A stretch of DNA of 64,000 nt from Gracilariopsis chorda (lineage: Eukaryota; Rhodophyta; Florideophyceae; Gracilariales; Gracilariaceae), in the NCBI GenBank assembly GCA_003194525.1, contig NBIV01000009.1, forward strand, positions 124,001 through 188,000. Direction: 5' to 3'. Under the pieces are notes generated by a model that was not told where the DNA came from, searched no databases, and saw nothing but the letters and a program-made list of their open reading frames with translations. The first letter of the stretch is position 1. Every line of letters begins with the position of its first letter. The position numbers and the translations under genes were made by a program. Positions 9,803 through 20,299 of the stretch are shown piece by piece.

Positions 9803-11119
9803 ATGCCTCGGTTGTGTGTACCCGCCTTCGCCCCGTCTGTCCCGCTCTTTTCGTCCGCCACCCTTGCCCCACTGTCCACTTCCTTCACCGTCCCCATCCG
9901 CCCTCGCCATGTGCCGCTCACCACTGCCGCACGCCCCGTCCACTTTGACTGCTCCCTTTCCCAACAGCACCAACAGCACCAACAGCACCAACAGCACCAA
10001 CAGCACCAACAGCACCAACAGCACCAATCGCACCATGAACGTTCTTCAACATCAGCCCCCAACCCGAACTCCCACTCCTCCAACCTTCCTTCATCCACCA
10101 TTCGCGTCGCCACAGCGCGCGCCATAACGCCCATGCGCCGTCCGGCCGACACAGATCGCTTCACCGAGATGCAACCACTGCCGTCGCAGCGTCGCACAGA
10201 TCTCATGGCCCCGAAGACCGTCGGCTTCTGGTCTTTCCTGCCGTACATGGCCGCCTCCGCCGTCATGCTCGCCTCCGCCTGGCTGGCCAAGAAACGATTC
10301 ACAGCCCGTCAGGCATCGCTTGTGGACGAGTTTGGTCACGTCATTGTGCTCTACGGTAACAGCCCGGACGCAAAGCGAGAGATCGCCTCCGAATACAAAC
10401 GGAAGCTCGGTCCAGGTGTCCTGCGCGGTGCCATGTTCGCCTCGTATCTCGGCGCGCTCGTCGCTGAACGCGCTATTGTTCCGTCCACCATCCAGGACGT
10501 GTCGCTCGTGAAAAAGCTGCTACGCGTTGGGGATGCTAAGGCTGTCAACGCCATCAACAAATTGGCCGCTACAATGAGTGATTCACCCAGTCTTCTAGGC
10601 AAACTCTTGTTCATTGCCGAACGAATTCTTGACGTGCAAAAAGTTGCCTCCCTGCAGTTGGTTTCGTTGTTCCCGTATAGCGCCTCCACCGTCGCCGATT
10701 TGCAGCGGAATATGTTGGAGCGATGTTACCGTGATTACGTGACGCATGAAATTGAGCATAACGACATGCAACAAGCGCCCTTGGCAGCCGCCGCAGCTTT
10801 ACGTCTGGATGAGGCGCATGCCAAGTTACTGTTTGATGGCGTCGTGCAACAACGCATTAAGCAGCGTGAGCAAGAGGCTGCCAAGGAGGCCGCTGCACAG
10901 GCAGAACATGACCAAGAGTCGGATAAGGAACATCTAGATTATGTCGCCCGCTCGGGGGAACCAGCAAAGGCTGAAGTGCATGCGTACCAATGCACGGATT
11001 GCGGCTACACGCTGTTCCCCGCCGCTGGTAGGGAGTTCAAGTTCTACGGCGACGATTTTGTGTGCCCGGCTTGCGGCGCTCCAAAGGATAAGTTTGTCGA
11101 TGTAAATGCTGAAGAGTAA
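9803..11119 (+). CDS. Membrane-anchored rubredoxin-domain protein, likely plastid
   Basis: A 438-residue protein from the ATG at 9803, which sits in a good context (GCCGCCATGC). The frame is open further upstream, but that part is antisense to the neighbour. Order of parts: a Ser/Thr/Arg/Pro presequence (1-45), seven QQH units (about 54-74), a probable membrane helix (about 147-167), a long helical Ala/Leu-rich region (about 185-345), an acidic Gln/Glu linker, and a C-terminal rubredoxin domain (395-438) with CTDCG and CPACG pairs that would bind one iron. Plant plastids have membrane-bound rubredoxins (RBD1/ENH1) tied to photosystem II. The helical part has a style reminiscent of Tic110 helical repeats, which is only an impression. 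Electron transfer at the thylakoid or envelope is inferred. Confidence 0.8.
   Translation: MPRLCVPAFAPSVPLFSSATLAPLSTSFTVPIRPRHVPLTTAARPVHFDCSLSQQHQQHQQHQQHQQHQQHQQHQSHHERSSTSAPNPNSHSSNLPSSTIRVATARAITPMRRPADTDRFTEMQPLPSQRRTDLMAPKTVGFWSFLPYMAASAVMLASAWLAKKRFTARQASLVDEFGHVIVLYGNSPDAKREIASEYKRKLGPGVLRGAMFASYLGALVAERAIVPSTIQDVSLVKKLLRVGDAKAVNAINKLAATMSDSPSLLGKLLFIAERILDVQKVASLQLVSLFPYSASTVADLQRNMLERCYRDYVTHEIEHNDMQQAPLAAAAALRLDEAHAKLLFDGVVQQRIKQREQEAAKEAAAQAEHDQESDKEHLDYVARSGEPAKAEVHAYQCTDCGYTLFPAAGREFKFYGDDFVCPACGAPKDKFVDVNAEE
9962..10024. repeat. 9-bp tandem repeat (CAACAGCAC)x7
   Basis: Seven perfect copies of a 9-bp unit coding (Gln-Gln-His)7 in the rubredoxin protein. Perfect identity suggests recent expansion or active length change. 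On the other strand the same DNA reads Cys-Cys-Trp, which makes a long but spurious antisense frame. Confidence 0.95.
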
Positions 11120-11284
11120 CACTGGCCCTTTTTTTTTCACTTTTCTTTATTTGCCACCTGGCGGAAACCCTGAGCTCGCCAACGGATATTCCACTTATTC
11201 TGCTCGCAGATTCATCTGTGTCTTCAAAAAGTGCTCCCACCTTCTTCGCCACCCCCTACCACAGCTGCTTCCCAAACTACCGAA

Positions 11285-11731
11285 ATGGCCTTCGTCCTCT
11301 TCCCATCAACCCCCTGTTCATCCACTCGCGTCCCGCCCATATGCGGCAGAAGAACCTCCAACCGCCGCCCACCCCGCCGCACCCGGCGATCACCCAGATC
11401 ATCTTCCAGACAGCGCTCAGACCCCATTCTTAACGATGACGACGTTGACACCACCGACATAACCACCTACATCTCCTGTCCAGTGTGCTTCAACAGCATC
11501 ATGCTCCGCCCTCAACAACTCACAAAAGCCCCGTTGACGGTCGTGTGTAACTGCTGCGGACAGCATACAGAAGCCACTCTGGAACGATTGGAAAACTTGG
11601 ACGGTACACCGTTTAACGCTATGGCCTGGAGAAAAGGTATGTTTGTCGCGGCTGGTCAACCGCCTCCGTACTCAGAACGTGATCTTGGGCTCCAATTTGA
11701 AACTTTCCCCTCCAATCCTGACATGCAGTAG
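11285..11731 (+). CDS. Small zinc-ribbon protein, probably plastid
   Basis: 148 residues from the ATG at 11285. The first in-frame ATG at 11231 would add 18 Pro/Ser/Thr residues. The chosen start gives MAFVLF, an early Phe-containing beginning typical of red-algal plastid transit peptides, followed by an Arg/Ser/Pro-rich stretch to about residue 45. The folded part has two Cys pairs, CPVC and CNCC, about 26 residues apart, the layout of a small zinc ribbon. After it comes a conserved-looking segment ending near the C-terminus. I do not recognise the family. Zinc ribbons of this size occur in plastid gene expression and assembly factors, but no role is shown here. It follows the rubredoxin gene by 165 bp on the same strand. 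Confidence 0.65.
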   Translation: MAFVLFPSTPCSSTRVPPICGRRTSNRRPPRRTRRSPRSSSRQRSDPILNDDDVDTTDITTYISCPVCFNSIMLRPQQLTKAPLTVVCNCCGQHTEATLERLENLDGTPFNAMAWRKGMFVAAGQPPPYSERDLGLQFETFPSNPDMQ

Positions 11732-12729
11732 AAACACGTATGTGTTTCCTTTCCGCGCAGTGCTGCTCTATTGCTGCGAGTTCATGCTGTTACTCTAGCT
11801 CGTCATGGCGCAGCCGACATGGGCGTTCAATCCCACCGCACACGCTGCTCAGTGAACTTGTAGAACCGTGCGGGGAGCATCATACACAAACCAAGTGGGC
11901 GCCATTTGAAGAAGCATACACTACGGCTGTGTCTACACACAACTTACATAAGCCCTAGTAACAAGTGCACCACCTCAACTAGCCTTCACCGCTCCGTCAA
12001 TCGAACCATATGACCTCACATTGGAAGAGAACTACACCTGATGTAAACCACGGCACCCTTTCCACCTGCTCTCCTGGCTCCTGTGTCCGCTCTTAGACGT
12101 TCCGACGGCTCACATACATACCAGGCTGCGTACCGTTTATACGTATCTCCATGAAAACGCAATCCATCCACCACCCCAACGTAATGTATAGATTAAAGTG
12201 TTTATAGTACAAACCGTATCGTCTTTCACCGCAGTACCATTACTACTCGCAGTGGCCTCGCCTTGGAGCACATGGTCAACCACAGCAACTGTAGGCCAGC
12301 TCTAGCAAATTATCCTTACCAGTCTCCCTTCGTACTTCGCACAGCGGTGCTCAGCGCAATAGACAAACCGCGATCATCGCTGAAATAGTTCGTACAAGCT
12401 GGACGCAGCTCAGACAAGCATTGGTGTGTACTATAAAGCACGGACACAACACTTCACCTGAAGTTGTCAAGCTAGAAAAAGTCTGATCATATTTTGGAGC
12501 CTTGGCTTTCATCATCCCATTATGTAGTACTTGTGGAAGAGATGAGCATCACACTTACACGTTCGACACACATCTTTCGCCACTTGCGACGGGAACCGCG
12601 AAGGACATGCCATGTTCAGGTCCGCTCCTGTGCAGTGTTTAAGCTTCCACTTTCTTAACCAACTAGCGTTCGAACTCTACACATCTTATACGGGTCTTCC
12701 CAGCGACATGTAATTCCCGTCTTCCGTTC
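11732..12729. other. Intergenic, no gene seen
   Basis: A 1-kb gap between the zinc-ribbon gene and the 3' end of SF3B1 on the other strand. It should carry both 3' untranslated regions. No motif-bearing frame or RNA gene was recognised. Confidence 0.5.
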
Positions 12730-15700
12730 TCACACTATTAGAAACAGTTCGTGGCGCTCATACCGGTCATCCTCGACTTCATTATCTTCATTCTCAATGT
12801 CAACTGTTGACAAACTTGGGTATGATGGTACTAAGCCTTCTTGAGCATAAATGTATATCCCGTTATAAATCCGCCAGTACACATCCCTAACTTTTCTTGC
12901 AGGGTGGAACAAACCCTGTAGTAGGTACATGAGAATCGGTCCCGGACCAAGTGCAACTGCACAACCCTGTATTGCTGATATCACAGCGTTGATAACGTGA
13001 GGACTAGTCTCAAATATGTTTGGCCACACATGATTAAGAAGATGTATCAGAGCGTCTTCTAATCCGAGTCCTCTAACTCCGAGTGCAAGATGTCCAACTG
13101 CCGTGCAAGCTGTTTGTCGATGGACAAGATCTCGATCAATCAGCGCGTCCTCCAACATAGGCGTGACGGCGTATATGTAGTCACCGGCCATGTCTCGGAT
13201 ATACTCGAAGAGAAAAGACAGAGATTTCAGAATCCCGTTCTGCACGTGCAGCTCTGGTATTCGATATTCGTTCATCATGGACGGTAGCACCGTGTAAGGC
13301 TGGCATGTTTCGGCGACGATTGCTATGGCGACTGTGGTACAGACACGCTGCGTTCGCTCTTGAACTTTGAGGTTGTTCAGTAGGGTCGTAAGCACATTAC
13401 TAGGACCAATCGCTTTCGCAATATAACCAAATGTCGCTACCGCCGATTTCCGGATCGCTTTTATCGGTGCTTTCAGCAGTTCAAGTAATTCAAAGCAGAT
13501 CCTCATCCATTCCTTCGGCGATACAAAATGAGCTCCTTTGTTTGCAATCTTTCCTACCAAGATTATGCAGTTCTCTTGTACTTTCTCATGCCTGTTCTTC
13601 AGAATTGGAGTAAGACGTGGAAGAAGTTCGTTGATAGGCGGTTGCATGTCGTTGATTCCAATAACTTCAACAATTGACTTCATCGCTCGGAGAATAGACC
13701 CCAAAACATCAGGGAACTCTTCGCCAAGATACTCAAATAGTACGGTGCCCATATGTCCCATCAGTGCATCCTCACCACAAACTTTCATGACTTCGGCGAT
13801 CTTGCATACCAAATCCGCAGCATGTTCTCGAATCTTGGCACTTTTGTTGTTCAGACGCCATTTGATGATACCCACAATTTGGTTGAGATAAGGCTTCGCC
13901 CTGCGGTCCAACTTTCGAATGACCACAGATAGAGCTCGAAGAGCACTTCCTGAGTCGTTGTAATTGCCTTGAGCTTGAAAGGCAAAGAGTAACCCATCGA
14001 TGAGTCGCGCTTCCAGGGCGCTGTTAATGTCAGATAACCCAAGTTTGTCCGTGACGTTTTCAACGGTTTCCAAGACCATACGGCGATACGGATCTGATTC
14101 GTCTTTCAAATCTCCAACAAGGCGACCAAGGACGTCAGATACACCAATTTTCATAGCAATTTGCAGAGTTGTGTCAACCACGCCTCGAAAGTTTCGTCGA
14201 TCTAAAGCCATCCGACGAATCCAGAAGCACCGGAAGTATTCTGGGGCCAAATCCTCTCTCACGTACCTCGGTTCAACACCCGAACATGAAACACATTGCA
14301 TTACAACCTTGAGCACAACTGTCTTCATTTCTTCGTCAGGCGATTTGAACTCTCGTATCAATATGGAATTGACTTCTCTCGCGTAGTGATTTGCATATTC
14401 AGGGTCCATTAGAGGGATTATGAAACCAATAGCTTTGAGAAAAGCGGCGAGCGTTTTTCCTCTATGTAATCGAATTCCTTGCCACAACGGTGCTAGGACA
14501 GGGTCAAAGGATTCAATTCCGTACGGAGCGGACGCTTCGGCCAGGTTCGCTAAGGCATGAGCTGTTATAAGCCTTACTTTTCCTTGTTCATCGAGTAGTC
14601 CAGATTGGATGATCTCCACGAGTTCCTTCAAATGCGGGAGGACTGCGACACCCATGAGAATCGCAGTCTGTTGTACTGTCTTGATTCCCGTGTGTCGCGC
14701 TTCCCATGATTTCTTACTACCACAGACAGCTCTAAGAAACGGAAGCATTGATGGAATACCAAGCGCAGAGGTAACCACAGCGAATGCACGAGCAGTGGTA
14801 TTCCGAACAAATTCATCTTGGTGATCGATATCAGGCCGCATTGTCGAAATCATAGTCGGCAAGCCAGCCGCTTTCGCTAGATTCGATATTATTTCTCGAC
14901 CTTCGACTCTTGCATAGTAGTCATCATCAATAAGCATCGGCTCGATTACAACCAGGATGTGACGGACGTGAGGACGGACAAGTTCACCAAGCTTATGTAG
15001 AATACGATCAACCACCTTCACATAGAGATGCCTCTCTTGATGTTCCAGCGTTGGGGACATCAACAACGGCAGTATTTGTTTGAGAAGAGGTTCAGCTCCA
15101 AACTCACGTGCTTTTTCTGATATTTGTCTCATTGCTACTTTTCGTACGTTCGGTGTCCCGTTCTTAATCTTCAGTAGCAATCGCATAATCTTTCGTTCGA
15201 CCTGCTCTTCCGCAGGGAGATCTTCATCTTTCGAATTCTTGTCGAGCACCTTAGCAAAATTCTTGTAGTCCTCGGGTTTCATTTGAATACTCTTGAGAGT
15301 GTCTGGCAACTCCACGGGAATTCCTAGAGTTTCCCGAGCAACCTCGCTCTCCGTTGGAAGGTTGTATAAAGGTGTTTGGGGAACTGCGGGTGTCTTCATG
15401 AGCAGCCTTGCAGGAGTTTGTACGGGCTTGTAAGAAGTTGGTGGCTCAAGAATAGTATATCCATCAGAAGGTAAGAGTTCGTCCAGTTCCTGATCTGTGA
15501 TGGGCCTGTTACGCATTTCTATGTCTGCTTGCCACCGTGATGCATTGACAAGCTCGGGTGGTACAGCACCATTCTGTACGAAAGGGGTGTTTACTGCGGA
15601 TGAACCTGCCCCCAGTATCGGGGTTGCTCCAGCTGTTGTCGCTGCTTGTACCATTGGGGTCTTGTCCCAACGAGACTTTTTCGTAACCTGAGACATTGAC

Positions 15701-16452
15701 ATTGTACCCGGAGTGGCGTCCCATCGCGAACGTGATCCGAGAGTTGTGGTGGGAATCGGTGCATCCCACCTTGTTGCTTTCGGTATTGGCGGTTTTGTCG
15801 AGGATGGAGCGGATGGGGGTAGTACATCTGGCACAGGAACTGCGTTCGGGGGCAAGTTGGAGTCCTCTGACTGCGTTTTCGTAACCGTGGTAGCGGTGTC
15901 CGCCACCACATCCCACCGACGTTTCCGCTTCGGTCGGTTAGTGGATGGTATCGCTGTGGGGGTTGATGGTGGGAGCGGGGGCTTATCTGGAGTTGCAGGC
16001 GGTTTACCGTTGGCGACATTTTGCTCAACTCTTGACCCTGCTGGTTTTGAAGCATCCGCTGCGTGTTGGGCTCTTAGTGGGGACAACACTCGTTTAAGAC
16101 CACGTGCTAGATATGAATTCTGTTGTTCCGCAATCGTCTTAGGCATGAATTGCTTGAATGGATCTTGAGGGTTGAGCTTTGCGGACGCGGCTGCGGCCTC
16201 TTCTATAAGGTATTGCGGTGCGGTGATGCTCGCGGACGCAGGTTTCTTTGACTGGAGAAACGCTGCGTCAACGTCATCGTCTTTCTGTTTTTCAGCATCT
16301 GATTCCTGCGGGTTTATGGAAGTGACATAGTCATCACGAGCCCGTAATGGGCCAGGAGCCCCGTACAATTCTTCATCGAAGCCGGCTACTTCCGTGCCAA
16401 ATGCCACACGGGCTGCCGTTCCTTGTTCCGTTTCCTTCGCAGATTTCCGCAT
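12730..16452 (-). CDS. SF3B1: Splicing factor 3B subunit 1 (U2 snRNP)
   Basis: An uninterrupted 1240-residue protein (human 1304). The N-terminal third is disordered and carries repeated RWD motifs, the binding sites for other U2 snRNP partners and the usual phosphorylation region. From about residue 440 the rest is a HEAT-repeat superhelix that clamps the branch helix and SF3B14. Strong matches include RHTGIK, DEQGKVR, the [11 protein letters not shown] segment and FFLAFLKAIG-like repeats. The His and Lys in RHTGIK and the Lys in DEQGKVR correspond to human H662, K666 and K700, the branch-site contact region mutated in leukaemias, and all are kept. The start ATG at 16452 gives the typical N-terminus. 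That an intron-poor genome keeps this large factor fits the few introns seen nearby. Confidence 0.97.
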   Translation of the reverse strand: MRKSAKETEQGTAARVAFGTEVAGFDEELYGAPGPLRARDDYVTSINPQESDAEKQKDDDVDAAFLQSKKPASASITAPQYLIEEAAAASAKLNPQDPFKQFMPKTIAEQQNSYLARGLKRVLSPLRAQHAADASKPAGSRVEQNVANGKPPATPDKPPLPPSTPTAIPSTNRPKRKRRWDVVADTATTVTKTQSEDSNLPPNAVPVPDVLPPSAPSSTKPPIPKATRWDAPIPTTTLGSRSRWDATPGTMSMSQVTKKSRWDKTPMVQAATTAGATPILGAGSSAVNTPFVQNGAVPPELVNASRWQADIEMRNRPITDQELDELLPSDGYTILEPPTSYKPVQTPARLLMKTPAVPQTPLYNLPTESEVARETLGIPVELPDTLKSIQMKPEDYKNFAKVLDKNSKDEDLPAEEQVERKIMRLLLKIKNGTPNVRKVAMRQISEKAREFGAEPLLKQILPLLMSPTLEHQERHLYVKVVDRILHKLGELVRPHVRHILVVIEPMLIDDDYYARVEGREIISNLAKAAGLPTMISTMRPDIDHQDEFVRNTTARAFAVVTSALGIPSMLPFLRAVCGSKKSWEARHTGIKTVQQTAILMGVAVLPHLKELVEIIQSGLLDEQGKVRLITAHALANLAEASAPYGIESFDPVLAPLWQGIRLHRGKTLAAFLKAIGFIIPLMDPEYANHYAREVNSILIREFKSPDEEMKTVVLKVVMQCVSCSGVEPRYVREDLAPEYFRCFWIRRMALDRRNFRGVVDTTLQIAMKIGVSDVLGRLVGDLKDESDPYRRMVLETVENVTDKLGLSDINSALEARLIDGLLFAFQAQGNYNDSGSALRALSVVIRKLDRRAKPYLNQIVGIIKWRLNNKSAKIREHAADLVCKIAEVMKVCGEDALMGHMGTVLFEYLGEEFPDVLGSILRAMKSIVEVIGINDMQPPINELLPRLTPILKNRHEKVQENCIILVGKIANKGAHFVSPKEWMRICFELLELLKAPIKAIRKSAVATFGYIAKAIGPSNVLTTLLNNLKVQERTQRVCTTVAIAIVAETCQPYTVLPSMMNEYRIPELHVQNGILKSLSFLFEYIRDMAGDYIYAVTPMLEDALIDRDLVHRQTACTAVGHLALGVRGLGLEDALIHLLNHVWPNIFETSPHVINAVISAIQGCAVALGPGPILMYLLQGLFHPARKVRDVYWRIYNGIYIYAQEGLVPSYPSLSTVDIENEDNEVEDDRYERHELFLIV

Positions 16453-17137
16453 TATTGAAGTGAGAAGCTTTGTACTTGCGGCGACACAGAGCGGTGAAGT
16501 ATGTTAGAGGAATCTCAGGTTTTTCTTGGATTACGCTTCCAGTGTGGAGTTCGGACACTCTTGGAAGCTTTGGGCCTTTCTGAGTTTACCTTACAAAAGC
16601 CTGCCTCAAATGGATGTGCTTTACCCTTGTCTGGGATTTATCTTAAGCTAATCTTGCTCGGACTCAGGAACCGCAGTTGACTCGAAGGTATCTATAGTCA
16701 CCACACTAACTCGAAGAAACAAGAGCGCGCATGGAGAAGGCTGCGTACCGTTCTTCTTCGAAATCACGAAGCACATTCTAAAACTTAGTACCCAAGAGAT
16801 TTTGGGACAAATTTGGAAATGTTGCGGCGGAGGCTATCTTCAGTATCCGCACTGCCCTTGGTAGAGAAATTATCACACAAAACGCACACGACCAAGCAGC
16901 TTAGTGTAGCGAGCTACGTGTAGCAAGGCAAGGTCATGCGTAACTCTCATTAGTCATGACTGGCACAGTCGCAGATAATGACCACCACCATACAGTATCA
17001 TCTGCGGGTGAGGTACGAAGGTAATCTTACAAGGTGCTACTGGTTTCTGTAGTAGGGAATCAGCGTTGTCTTTCTCCGCTGACCCTGACTAATCTTTCGG
17101 AAGTGTTTTCAGATAAAGTGTCCGCTAAAACGCAACT
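16453..17137. other. Divergent intergenic region, SF3B1 / PET100-like
   Basis: 685 bp between the start of SF3B1 and the ATG of the PET100-like gene. It is the likely site of both promoters. No clear TATA box or other element was identified, and no frame was supported. Confidence 0.4.
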
Positions 17138-17488
17138 ATGGCAAGCGGCCATGCAGCACGCCAGTGGCTAGAGGCGTTGAAGTTCAGCGTCTACGTTGTT
17201 ACGCCTATCGCTGCAACGGTTTATCTTGGCACCGGAGCATATCCATACCTTGAAAGAATGATTCATAATGTGCGTTTTGTGAGTAAGCCGATCACTAGTT
17301 CATACCTTTTCTACTGAAAATTTTGTTCTAACTTTTTGGTAATGCAGACCTCGTATATCGTGTATCCTCCTGAAGGAGAAGCACCCCCAAATCTGCACGG
17401 GAAGTGCAGCGAGTCAGAGAAGAAACGAGAACAAGAATCCAACAGAACCAGGCCGAATCTTAGGCATAGAAGCGACATCTGTGCATAA
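17138..17488 (+). CDS. PET100-like cytochrome c oxidase assembly factor (two exons)
   Basis: Not visible as one open frame. Exon 1, 17138-17278, gives 47 codons. A 69-bp intron, 17279-17347, begins GTGAGTAAG, ends GTAATGCAG and is phase 0. Exon 2, 17348-17488, gives 46 codons and a stop. The joined product is 93 residues: a short N-terminus, WLEALKFSVYVVTPIAATVY as a membrane segment, then YPYLERM, a YPPEGEAPPNL stretch and a charged Lys/Glu/Arg tail. PET100 proteins (73 residues in human, about 110 in yeast) have just this plan: LE.F.. before one helix, then a PP-containing segment and a charged tail. They are inner mitochondrial membrane chaperones for complex IV. Splice sites are canonical and composition changes at the borders. 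Identification rests on pattern, not on a search. Confidence 0.65.
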
Positions 17489-18290
17489 TATATTCGGCGT
17501 CTTGAACAGATGGAATGCAAACACTTCGGACACCACCAAGGATTCCTCTGAGTACCGCGATGGAGTTTGTTCGGTAACAAGTATGTACGATTCCTTGATG
17601 CTGTACCCGATTGACCCTCTGTAACTATGAAAGGAAGCAGTTTTGAAGCTCCAACACCGTTCCTTGTTTTAGTACTTGGAATCTCACGTAACTGTTTGCT
17701 TTCAGATCATCTGTCTCTGTAAGGTTGCAGGCAATTTTTGTGGACAACCGCTTGATTATCTCTGCTATTATTTTGCCTTTCTGCTTCCATAGTCAAATGT
17801 TGTCAAGACTCACACTTTCGCCCATCTTGACAACTTTTTATTAAGGATAACGTATCGCAACACACGACAATGTACCATGCATTTTCTATGGCCTTTAAAT
17901 CTCACTTGAATCCCAATAGTGTTCAGGTGCAATACGACTGGATGCGTGTTAAGCAAAGCGACGCTTTCTTAAACAACCTTCAAGTTTGTATCGCATATTA
18001 TTAGTGTTCTGTTTTATTTGAGCGGCCTCGCAGTAAGAAGAAAGAGTTATCGTCTCCTCTCTAGCCGATGTTGCAAATAATATGAAATTAAGTTTCGTTC
18101 ATAACTGCTCTTGAGCCACTGTTTATCGCGCTAAGTACATATGACTGCATTCATAACTCAAACCCCACAATCTCATACAAATGGTTTTCGGAATTCTCTA
18201 GCAGCGGATTGGATTCTTTACACAAGACATACGAACAACAGACAGACAAGCAGTAACCTTCTACTCGATCACGAGTGTAGTTTATCTGCA
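17489..18290. other. Intergenic, no gene seen
   Basis: About 800 bp between the convergent PET100-like and NUF2 genes. It is relatively AT-rich and carries 3' ends. No supported frame. Confidence 0.5.
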
Positions 18291-19718
18291 CTATGAATCT
18301 AGAAAATTGGGTGTGTAGTTGCTGTCATCATCAATTTGCACAGATAATGCTTTGTGTACGTTGGTGTGAAGCTTTGTAAACGACCCGTTTGCTGTATTAT
18401 GCAAATTGATCCAGTGCTCAAGCATGTCCTTCATAGTTGTAATAGTCTCAATGAATTTGCCGATCATTTCCTCTTTCTCTTTGTTCTTCTCCTCAAGATA
18501 CTGATCTGCTTTCTGTTTTTCGGCAGACAGCTCCAACCGCTTCTCCACTAAAGCGTGATCCGCTTCTGAATTCTCCTTGTCAATTTCACTTTGTTGTTCA
18601 TCAACTCGCAGTATTTTTGCCTCCGTGGACTCAAGCCACCGCTCAACCTGCTCTCGCTTATCTTCGATCGAGGCAACTTCCTGCTCAAACTGTGCGTTCT
18701 TCTGCTCACATGCATGTCTCTTTTGCTCCAGTTCTTGCGCCTTTTTCCGGTTGGCCATACTGTCGTTCGCTACTTGAAGTGCTTCTTTGCTTAAGATCAT
18801 TGCCTCTTTGATGTGTTCTGCAAGATTTGCCAAGACTCGTCTCTCTTTTTCGACTGCCGCATTGTGCTGATTCTTCTCTTCCAGAGCGCAACGCATGCTT
18901 TCAATTTCGCCTCTGACACGATCGGGAGAAGATACTACTCTTGTTGCCATCTGTTCTGTCTCCTCTACTAGCTTCACCTTTTGCCCTACCAATGAGGCTA
19001 CTTTCTTCGTCTTTTGTGCAAGCTCTTCTTTCATTTCCCTGGTTTCATCCATAAGGCGTCGTTGCTGCTTATGAAGCTCGTGGATCTCTACACTGAACTC
19101 CGATACAACTTCTCGAATTCTTTCAACTTCCGGTTCTTCGGCAGCCCGCTTTTCCTCAATAGCTGAGATCTCATGCTGAAGGTTGGATTTTTCTGAAAGA
19201 ATCACTCGCTCCCTTTCCATTAGGTCATCAGCATGCTTAGCCATATTCTCGAAAGACTCAAGCCTAGTTGCTCGAAACTTGCTAAAGTTGATCAACGCAG
19301 ACAATTCCCAGTGAAATCGGCTCTTATCTGGCGCATGGATGTCGCGAATACCAAACTCAGAAAACCTGGCTGCTTGACAGAGCTTTTGACATTCTCGTAT
19401 GTAGTGCAAAGATGGAATACTGTTTTCATAGAGCTCCGGATAATCGACTGCTTCAAGGCTCTCGAAGTCAGGCTGAGCCATGTCCTCCGGTCGCTTGCCA
19501 TAAACCTCTTCGATGAAATAGTCTATGACTCCTTTTGCATCTGCTGCGGAGGGATTTTTCAGCATTTCCCGAGTCACAGGGCAGTTAAAAATGTTCTTCA
19601 TGTCGTCCTGTATTTCCGCATACGTTAGACGGGGAAACTGAAAGTTCCCTTGAGGTTCTGGTGCTGGAGCAAGATGGTCTCCAGGACGACCACGACTCCG
19701 CGAGGGTGGCAATGCCAT
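18291..19718 (-). CDS. NUF2: Kinetochore protein NUF2 (NDC80 complex)
   Basis: 475 residues. A short Arg/Pro N-tail is followed by the calponin-homology domain (about 28-165), starting FPRLTYAEI and including the conserved pattern around YPELYENSIPSLHY. The rest is long coiled coil rich in Glu, Lys, Gln and Leu, with the VVSSPDRVRGE motif at about 262-272. This matches the IV.SP....G loop motif of NUF2. NUF2 pairs with NDC80 and, with SPC24 and SPC25, links kinetochores to microtubules. Family members are 440-465 residues, so this is full length and intronless. ATG at 19718 is followed directly by the expected N-terminus. Confidence 0.93.
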   Translation of the reverse strand: MALPPSRSRGRPGDHLAPAPEPQGNFQFPRLTYAEIQDDMKNIFNCPVTREMLKNPSAADAKGVIDYFIEEVYGKRPEDMAQPDFESLEAVDYPELYENSIPSLHYIRECQKLCQAARFSEFGIRDIHAPDKSRFHWELSALINFSKFRATRLESFENMAKHADDLMERERVILSEKSNLQHEISAIEEKRAAEEPEVERIREVVSEFSVEIHELHKQQRRLMDETREMKEELAQKTKKVASLVGQKVKLVEETEQMATRVVSSPDRVRGEIESMRCALEEKNQHNAAVEKERRVLANLAEHIKEAMILSKEALQVANDSMANRKKAQELEQKRHACEQKNAQFEQEVASIEDKREQVERWLESTEAKILRVDEQQSEIDKENSEADHALVEKRLELSAEKQKADQYLEEKNKEKEEMIGKFIETITTMKDMLEHWINLHNTANGSFTKLHTNVHKALSVQIDDDSNYTPNFLDS

Positions 19719-19843
19719 CTTTTACCTGTGACTATTCCGAAGAATGCAGATTGGGGTTCAGTGGCTCGAAACCAAGACGTACGGCTGGAGAGAGCTTTCT
19801 CAGTCGCAAAAAGATCTTCCGTTCGTATCGTATTCGCGTTGAG

Positions 19844-20299
19844 TTAGGTGCGCTGCGTTCTTTTCCGCTCGATAGCAATTGTACGTGATCGCGTAAGGGA
19901 GATAAAGGCTTCAGGGTCGACGTCCAGAAGAGGAATGGGAGAAGGAACACTGGTATTCCTTGCTGAAGGCATGGATGAGTCAAGCATGGACACTTTTTCA
20001 ATTTGAATTTTCAAATTTCTTTCCTTCGGTTCAGTAGCCTTGCAGAAAATCTTGATAACCTTCAAAACTTTGGTAGATTTACGTAGTCCTAGTGACTTGT
20101 CATGACGGGTGATCTTCATCCGCTTTGGGAGAGCTCTCGTGCAAAGCAACACCAATGCTTCTCGCTTTCCTTGCGCTGCGGCATCGACCGCTCCTGTTTG
20201 AATGATAATCCATTTTATCCTACCAACGTTCATCCCTTTAAGATTTTTACCCCTGGAAGGGGTAATCTGGACAACCCTTACATTTTCACAGGTTTGCAA
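19844..20299 (-). CDS. Possible unknown basic protein
   Basis: A frame of about 150 codons ending 126 bp upstream of NUF2 on the same strand. The 5' end is uncertain. The frame opens with a non-ATG codon, and an in-frame ATG lies near 20233. Two AG sites near 20250-20265 could be splice acceptors, so an upstream exon may exist. The product is Lys/Arg-rich with short hydrophobic strands and a more polar C-terminus. No family was recognised. It may be a real small gene, a 3' exon, or chance. Confidence 0.3.
   Translation of the reverse strand: MQTCENVRVVQITPSRGKNLKGMNVGRIKWIIIQTGAVDAAAQGKREALVLLCTRALPKRMKITRHDKSLGLRKSTKVLKVIKIFCKATEPKERNLKIQIEKVSMLDSSMPSARNTSVPSPIPLLDVDPEAFISLTRSRTIAIERKRTQRT

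Noticed and set aside
9544-10302. N-terminal extension (253 codons) of the minus-strand unknown protein with a Cys-Cys-Trp repeat
   Set aside because: It is the complement of the rubredoxin gene's QQH repeat and N-terminus; composition is unlike the rest of the protein and ATG 9543 is a sound start.
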